DNA of 64,000 nucleotides from Tubiluchus corallicola (lineage: Eukaryota > Priapulida > Priapulimorpha > Priapulimorphida > Tubiluchidae), in the NCBI GenBank assembly GCA_030141605.1, contig JAQGDQ010002387.1, positions 124,001 through 188,000 on the forward strand, given 5' to 3'. The notes beneath the pieces were generated by a model. That model saw only the letters and a program-made list of their open reading frames with translations, ran no database searches and was not told the origin of the DNA. The position numbers were made by a program, and so were the translations under genes. Below are positions 58,401 through 64,000 of this stretch, in pieces (position 1 is the stretch's first letter; each line of letters starts with the position of its first letter).

Positions 58401-61400
58401 GTAAGAACGTCTTCTTTCTTGAGATAAACTGATTCAAATTAGATTTGCTACTGTTGTTGGTCTGCTTACAGTTAAATTCACTCATAATGCCCTATGCACA
58501 CCATTACGTAACATGGAACACAGTTTTAAATAATTAAGAAATCAAGCTAGAATAATGTGTGGGACATTCAGAATTTTTTTCTGATTAAATGCATTGGCAT
58601 TACATTACTCACAGAATTAGGCTTAGAAGACTATAGAGGCATGCTTATCCAGGCCTGGCTTAGTTTTATCCATCAGTTGGAACTTTATTAGTTGATAAAG
58701 TTTGACCTGCATCAAGTATTATTTGCATTTTACCGTTTACTTACTGAACTGCAGCAAAAAAATTGGTTAAACTTGCATATCAACAGCTGGGATTGAAGTG
58801 ATAGTGACAGTTGATAATTTTCTGGTGGTTGGATGACTTGTGAAATTTGAAGTTTGACAATCAAACTAAAATCGTGTGCTTGTGCCATCTCTAACAACTC
58901 TTGCAGTTGTGGATTAGCCTCTTATCAGCGTCAGCTAAGGATGCTTGGTGATTGCTCATTCGATGGTTTGGTTAGCTATATCAGTCCTATATACATATAT
59001 AAAGTAAACCTAGTTTTAATCAGAATACGTTTCATTGTATATTACTTACATATTATTTTTAGTAATATTATAAATTTGTTAATTGGCTTTAGTAGGCGAC
59101 TAGTATTTTCATAATTTGTATTGTTTAGCAGATCTATAACATAGTTGTTTCTGTCTTAGAAGTTGTGAGTTCAATAAAAATGTCATCTGTCATTATCCTA
59201 CTGGTGTGTGACATTAAAGATAAAATTGGAGTAATAATAATCACTGTCATGTAGTTGTAATTCCTTATTTACACTCAACGGTTACAAGTAATGTCATATT
59301 TTTCTAGTATGCTTTCGCAATGGAATGAACTTAACGAATTTTTTTTATAAAAGATAGCCTACGAAAATGAAGTAAGTTTAAAAAAATTTTAATCAAACCT
59401 TTGTAGCACATTTTATAGTATTTAAAACATGTGTACTTATTGTCTGATTAGGTAGAATTTGTAAAATTATGCTAATTTAGTTACTCATACGAGAATAACT
59501 GCTTTCCAGTTAGATGATTTGTACTGTAAATAATTTTCGACCCAAAGTTATCAAGGTTTAAATAAGCCGTTTTACAGTTCCATGATGATGATTGATGATG
59601 ATTGTGAAAACGTCAAAGGTTAAGCATACCAGACAAAGCATTTGTGTATACTTTACAACACCTCGCAGCCTAAGCTAATGTAATAAGTACTAAGAGTTTT
59701 AACAGATAGCTAGATCCGTACCTAGTTCATTTTTTGTAATGTATAATTAAGCAAAGTCCATGTAAAATAACTGAAGTTACTGAACTGATGCAGCAGAGCT
59801 TTGCTTTACCCACAGGTCATGTGACCATTATAATTAAGACGCGTTGCTGTGGTACACTTAACTTTTGACCTGCAGTAACTGTGTGTGCACACAACGTAGC
59901 TGTGAAAAGGCTTATTAATAAAGCACACTTTTCAAAATTGTCAACTGTGTCATTTTTTGCATCAATTTTCAAACTATATTATTTAACTGTTTAAGTGGAT
60001 GCAAATTAATGCTTGTTTTGAGCATGTAGGTTGGATGTTTCTATATTTGAGCTAAAAGATTTGGGTGGAACGTTAATAAAATAAAACACTCAAGTTAGCA
60101 AATTTGTAGGTATTTTTGAATACATATATTAAGCATACAAACCGATGAAGGTTAGTAGATTATTTTACTGTTTACTGAGGGAAGTGCTGAAGTGTCTGTA
60201 GATTTATATTGTATTTGCTTTAGATTTTCGCTTAAAGGCCTTTTCTTTTGTTTTTACTAAGATACAGTAAAACATGAGCATTTGTATAATGTTGCATTGT
60301 TATTGACCTGTTGTTTGCTTTCTATGCCAGCAGCTTTGCTTTCTATAAATTTTAATAATGGTCTGGCCATAAAGTTATTCCTGGGTAGCTGTAGTTTATT
60401 TGATAAGATTTGAGTCTTGTTACTGAAACTTTGTTGTAAGATTGTTGTATGAGACAAATAAATTCCGTTCCGTTCAAGTTCAGTTCTGCCCTTTGGTTTC
60501 GGTATTGTTTATTTTACTTTCAGTTTCTTGCATAAACGCATGTAATATAAAATTGCCGGCCAACTTTTGAATTATTATGTTGTTTTTCTTCACATGGTAA
60601 AAACACCATTTTCACCAATAGATTGTCATGTATTAGTAGAAATGTAGTTGTAATCAAATTCATTCTCTGCACCTGGGTTACATATGCATCCATTTTAAAA
60701 TGCTGACCCCTCTATGGGTTTAGTTGTGTCACTCGTCTAGCCGTCCTCTTGTATTCAGACAGTGTTACAAGCATCTAGGTTGCACAGCGATCAGATTTGC
60801 AAAAGATTTGGTAATCGTTCAACCGCCTGCACCTACCTACCTTTGTGAGTGCTTGGTTCTGCGCATTAGCTACCAATACCTGTATTTTAATCTATACCTT
60901 ATCGTAGCGCTTATCTTAGCTGTTTACATTGACCTGTTTTCGGTGTTCACAGTAGCATTTGCTCTCGGAGGCTAGTCAGTTGACATCACATCCTGCGATA
61001 CCGGATGGGAGCTTTCTTCCTTACTTTCCAGTAAATTAACAGAGTTAAAAGTGGTTTGTGCGGTTTAGCAATTGACGCGTGAGTCTGTTTAATAGATTTC
61101 TAACTTTGCATTGGAGATGACCAAGTTCTGAAAGCGGAACCAAGTAAAAAATGTGCCTCAGGCAAACGGGTTAATTGCAATGTGTACATAATATCCCAGT
61201 GTAAGCAAGTTATGCCTCACAGATCAGGTCACATGTGTATGAGTTTAAGCTCTCAATGTACACGTCAATGCGCTGACGATTAAACTCTTCTCGTTGTTGG
61301 GATTGTCTTGCATAATTGTTGTTTATGAAGTAAAGATCATGACATTTTGGTAAAAATTGTGGTTATTTTCAATTGGGTGTGTTCCGTGTTTCGCAGCGGA

Positions 61401-61879
61401 CTTTAGACTGCACACGTATTCGTGTCTGCAAGTGAAAACACACACAGTGCTCTGTACTTGAGACCAAGCTGTTTCGTTTACCTGTTCTTATATAGCAAGT
61501 CATATTGCCTGAACGCTATTTGATGTATTCTTCACTAATCCGCAACATTACCATAAATACGTAACGATCAATAAATCAACTGCTTTATCAGGGTGTAACA
61601 TAGACCTTGTATGTGTTTGCCTGGCATTAAATACCCACATGATTTTAAACAACGCAGTGTGGTTTATTTATTCTTTAATGTAGCTTGATCATTGCCTAGC
61701 TAGAACAAAAGAATTCAGTGTGTTGGTTATCCTCGTACTACAGCAGTGCATTTGGATTGTATAAAGTGTATAAAGGTACATTGTGTAAAGTTGGCTGTAA
61801 CTTCATAGGAATTTGCAACGAATATGGAAACTGTGATGGTTTGCCGTTGTTATACGATTTTGACCTAGGGACAACAAAA
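58401..61879 (+). other. Intron or intergenic after LRRFIP exon
   Basis: No further LRRFIP exon was found here. A tail-like ATTGTTGTATGAGACAAATAAATTCCGTTCCGTTC at 60442-60476 resembles the 3' end of L2/CR1-type LINEs. ATGATGATTG repeats occur near 59583-59604. Confidence 0.4.
60400..60480 (+). mobile_element. LINE 3' tail remnant (L2/CR1-like)
   Basis: A TTGTATGAGACAAATAAATTCCGTTCC ending is typical of invertebrate LINE 3' termini of the GTATGACAAATAAATTCCATTCC kind. No coding part is visible upstream. Confidence 0.3.
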
Positions 61880-64000
61880 ATGTCTGGATTTTTTTCTAAA
61901 ATTTTCTCAAAAAGACATTCATCTTCTGACGTGGACGAAGAGACAACAGAAAAGGTAGAATCACCCAGAAAAGGAGAGAAACCAAAGCGAACTAAATCTG
62001 AGAAGAAAAGTAAGAAGAAGGGGGGAAGCTTCTTGGTTGAAGAAGTGAGTAGTACTAGAGAAGAATTAACAGAAGATGCAAAAGAACATCTGGAGGCAAG
62101 TAATGACCCAACAGAAAACTTTGGCAGTAGACATGCAGGCAAAGATTCTAAGCCAGATGATACAGTATGCATTCAAGACATTGATATAAATATTGTTGAA
62201 AACACAGATGATTTGGATGCAAATGAAAGCAGCATTGGCTTTGAATGGGGTGAAGAAGAGGAAAGTTTACTTGAAGAAGGTGATGATGTAGAAGTAGCTG
62301 GGTCTTCCATTTTGTCCAATGAGGAATTATTTCTTGAAAAGGAAGGCAAAAAGGAAACTGATTCCGGAAAAACAGATCTACAGAAAGATGATCCGGGTGT
62401 TCTTATAAAAGATGAAGTCAAAGGAAGCAGTTTCTTGGAAGGTGTTTTAATTGCCCTAGAGCAAGATAAGCAAGTGATAAATATTCACGAAGAACAGGAA
62501 TGTTTGTTAAAGACTGCACAAACAATGAGTGTACAGAAAGATCATTTTATGGAAATAAAGCAAAGTGATGAACATGTTTTGAGTGATGACACAGCAATAT
62601 ATTTACTGCAAGATAAGCAGATTTCTCTTGAATTTCAGCCAGTGAATTCTTTTCCAGAAGTTGTTAAAATGGAAAATCAAAATTCAGTTTCCGAAGTTAC
62701 TGATAACAGAGAGGACAATGAATCATTTGAAGGGGATGCTAGTCATTTGGAAGAAAAAGCTATACAGCACATCAGGGTTAATGACATAACTGATGTAAGA
62801 GCCAAAATCCAAGAGGAAGTAAAAAGTAGTACTATCATTGACTCGAATTTTATTTCGCAATCATTCATCGATCAGAGTGGTGATGACATTAAGAAAGATC
62901 TGTTTATTGAAAACAATGTTTATGTTGAGCCTGTTGGTAGCTGCGATGAGGAAAATGGTAAACTAGAAAATTCACCAGACAGAGCTTTTACTTCAAAAAA
63001 TACGAGCGAGCATGCAGATACTAAGGAGGAACTTTGTATAAAAAAAGAAACTGCAGTAGAAAGTGGAATAGTGAATACTGATGATTCTGGAAAAGTTGAC
63101 CTAAGTCCTGTTGATAGTGATAATAAAATTGGTGTATTTGGCACTCCCGGCATCCTTCATTCGAGTGGTATTTCTTTTGGTGAAAATGACAGATCAAAAC
63201 TACCAGCTGAGGTTAACCTTGAAGACATTTCAATCCTAAAAAGTGAAAATCACCTTTCTAATGATGATACTCAACAAGAACATTCCAGTCAAATCTCTGG
63301 CTCTAGTTTAGTTCTTGAATGCTCGATTCAAGGTGCAAACAAAACAGGAGGCAATTCACAACATTCCAGTCAAGACATAGATGTGAGCTCAAGTCAAGAA
63401 CACTTCCCTCGGGAAATAGACAGTACCTCACGCCAAGAACATTCCTTTCAAAAAAACAATATTAACTCGAATTCAGAATCTTTTACAAAAGAAGTAGTCA
63501 GCAGTGAAGACAATTCAGAATGTTTTACTAATGAAGCAGACTATAGCTTAAGTTTTGCAAGCAAAGTCAACATAAGTGCTGGGAAAGTAAAAATTGCAAT
63601 TAACAATGGTAATAATTATCCTCAAGAAATTCTGCTCGATAATCAAGATGAGAAGAAACACGTTTGTGTAACGTCATTTGTGTCTGATAAACTTCTTTAC
63701 CCTGATGGTCAACCTTGTGATGACAATACTGGTAAAACAATAGAAAAGAATGAGTTACCAGGAGGAAGCAATGAAACTGCAGATATGAAACTAAATATAG
63801 TACATGCCAGTCTTGGTACAGGTCCTTGGGCTGCTGTCATTGAAAGTGATGACAGAAACCTTGTGTGCAGCAACACCATTAAGCAAACAGGAGTAGTGGA
63901 AAATTCATCAATAACTATTGTAGAACAAGACGTAGGAAAAAGAAATGATGCTGTCTTAAAAGGAAATGAAGAAAAAGGTAGCAGCTTTGGTGATGAAGTG
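61880..64000 (+). CDS. Large open exon of an acidic Ser-rich protein (partial)
   Basis: A frame of 707 codons from ATG at 61880 stays open to the window edge; I read it codon by codon. The ATG has AAA before it, and the frame is open upstream only to a stop at 61697 with no other ATG. The N-terminus MSGFFSKIFSKRHSSS is basic-aromatic, then lysine-rich (KRTKSEKKSKKKGG at about 35-48). The rest is acidic, low in aromatics, without membrane segments, and probably disordered. KGGSFLVEE, KGSSFLEG and KGSSFGDE recur at about 46, 182 and 699, and (S)QEH(S/F)xx-type repeats lie at about 470-520. I do not recognise the family. It may be an alternative first exon of the LRRFIP-like gene upstream, or a separate gene. 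Confidence 0.8.
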   Translation, partial: MSGFFSKIFSKRHSSSDVDEETTEKVESPRKGEKPKRTKSEKKSKKKGGSFLVEEVSSTREELTEDAKEHLEASNDPTENFGSRHAGKDSKPDDTVCIQDIDINIVENTDDLDANESSIGFEWGEEEESLLEEGDDVEVAGSSILSNEELFLEKEGKKETDSGKTDLQKDDPGVLIKDEVKGSSFLEGVLIALEQDKQVINIHEEQECLLKTAQTMSVQKDHFMEIKQSDEHVLSDDTAIYLLQDKQISLEFQPVNSFPEVVKMENQNSVSEVTDNREDNESFEGDASHLEEKAIQHIRVNDITDVRAKIQEEVKSSTIIDSNFISQSFIDQSGDDIKKDLFIENNVYVEPVGSCDEENGKLENSPDRAFTSKNTSEHADTKEELCIKKETAVESGIVNTDDSGKVDLSPVDSDNKIGVFGTPGILHSSGISFGENDRSKLPAEVNLEDISILKSENHLSNDDTQQEHSSQISGSSLVLECSIQGANKTGGNSQHSSQDIDVSSSQEHFPREIDSTSRQEHSFQKNNINSNSESFTKEVVSSEDNSECFTNEADYSLSFASKVNISAGKVKIAINNGNNYPQEILLDNQDEKKHVCVTSFVSDKLLYPDGQPCDDNTGKTIEKNELPGGSNETADMKLNIVHASLGTGPWAAVIESDDRNLVCSNTIKQTGVVENSSITIVEQDVGKRNDAVLKGNEEKGSSFGDEV

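Noticed and set aside
61738-62172. 144-codon minus ORF near the right edge, and those at 62173 and 62920
   Set aside because: They are antisense shadows of the long plus-strand coding exon, whose codons explain the lack of stops.
1-64000. CRISPR arrays, operons, bacterial promoters or phage attachment sites
   Set aside because: Spliced animal genes and eukaryotic transposons fill the window, and no regularly spaced repeat array is present.

Overview
The window is nuclear DNA from an animal, most likely an invertebrate. It is AT-rich, gene-poor and full of decayed transposons. Genes are split by GT-AG introns, and three conserved animal genes can be read by exon: a Rab23 GTPase (plus strand, 19.1-26.6 kb, complete), a UBE2W-type ubiquitin-conjugating enzyme (minus strand, 34.8-32.0 kb, first exon not found), and the first coding exon of a LRRFIP1/2 homologue (plus strand, 58.3 kb). 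A 707-codon open exon of unrecognised, acidic, serine-rich protein (61.9 kb) runs off the right edge. The species cannot be named from the sequence.

Layout: 1-19 kb holds no recognised host exon. It contains two members of a dispersed repeat carrying nuclear-receptor-like DR1 motifs, a 0.55-kb dispersed repeat, LINE and possible hAT remnants, a degenerate tandem repeat and tRNA-like pieces. Rab23 occupies 19.1-26.6 kb in eight coding exons, one intron having a GC donor. Rab23 and UBE2W are convergent, separated by about 5.4 kb. A 5S-rRNA-like SINE lies in a UBE2W intron. From 36.4 to 39.4 kb there is a minus-strand LINE tail and a badly decayed BEL/Pao element.

The centrepiece is a BEL/Pao LTR retrotransposon at 40291-47291, with 286-bp LTRs that differ at 3 positions and a 5-bp target duplication (CTAGG). 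Its gag reading frame starts with a SAP-like domain and a coiled coil, then runs in frame into an intron-free copy of a glycogenin (GT8 glycosyltransferase) catalytic domain, and only afterwards resumes ordinary BEL gag, protease, RT, RNase H and integrase. The captured glycogenin keeps the DxD, the WPDCFNSG segment and the HFMG/KPW segment. It lacks the loop that carries the autoglucosylated tyrosine, has Glu in place of a conserved catalytic Asp, and is broken by a 1-nt frameshift. Several other frameshifts break gag and pol although the LTRs look young.

From 48 to 53 kb there are two plus-strand LINE remnants. The first is interrupted inside its RT by a 500-bp solo LTR with a 5-bp duplication. 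At 54.3-54.8 kb lies an odd 478-bp fold-back insertion: a Gypsy-type LTR, primer-binding site and gag start, closed by an inverted partial copy of the same LTR, so that both ends are U3 ends, flanked by a 5-bp duplication. The last 8 kb belongs to the LRRFIP-like locus and the large open exon.
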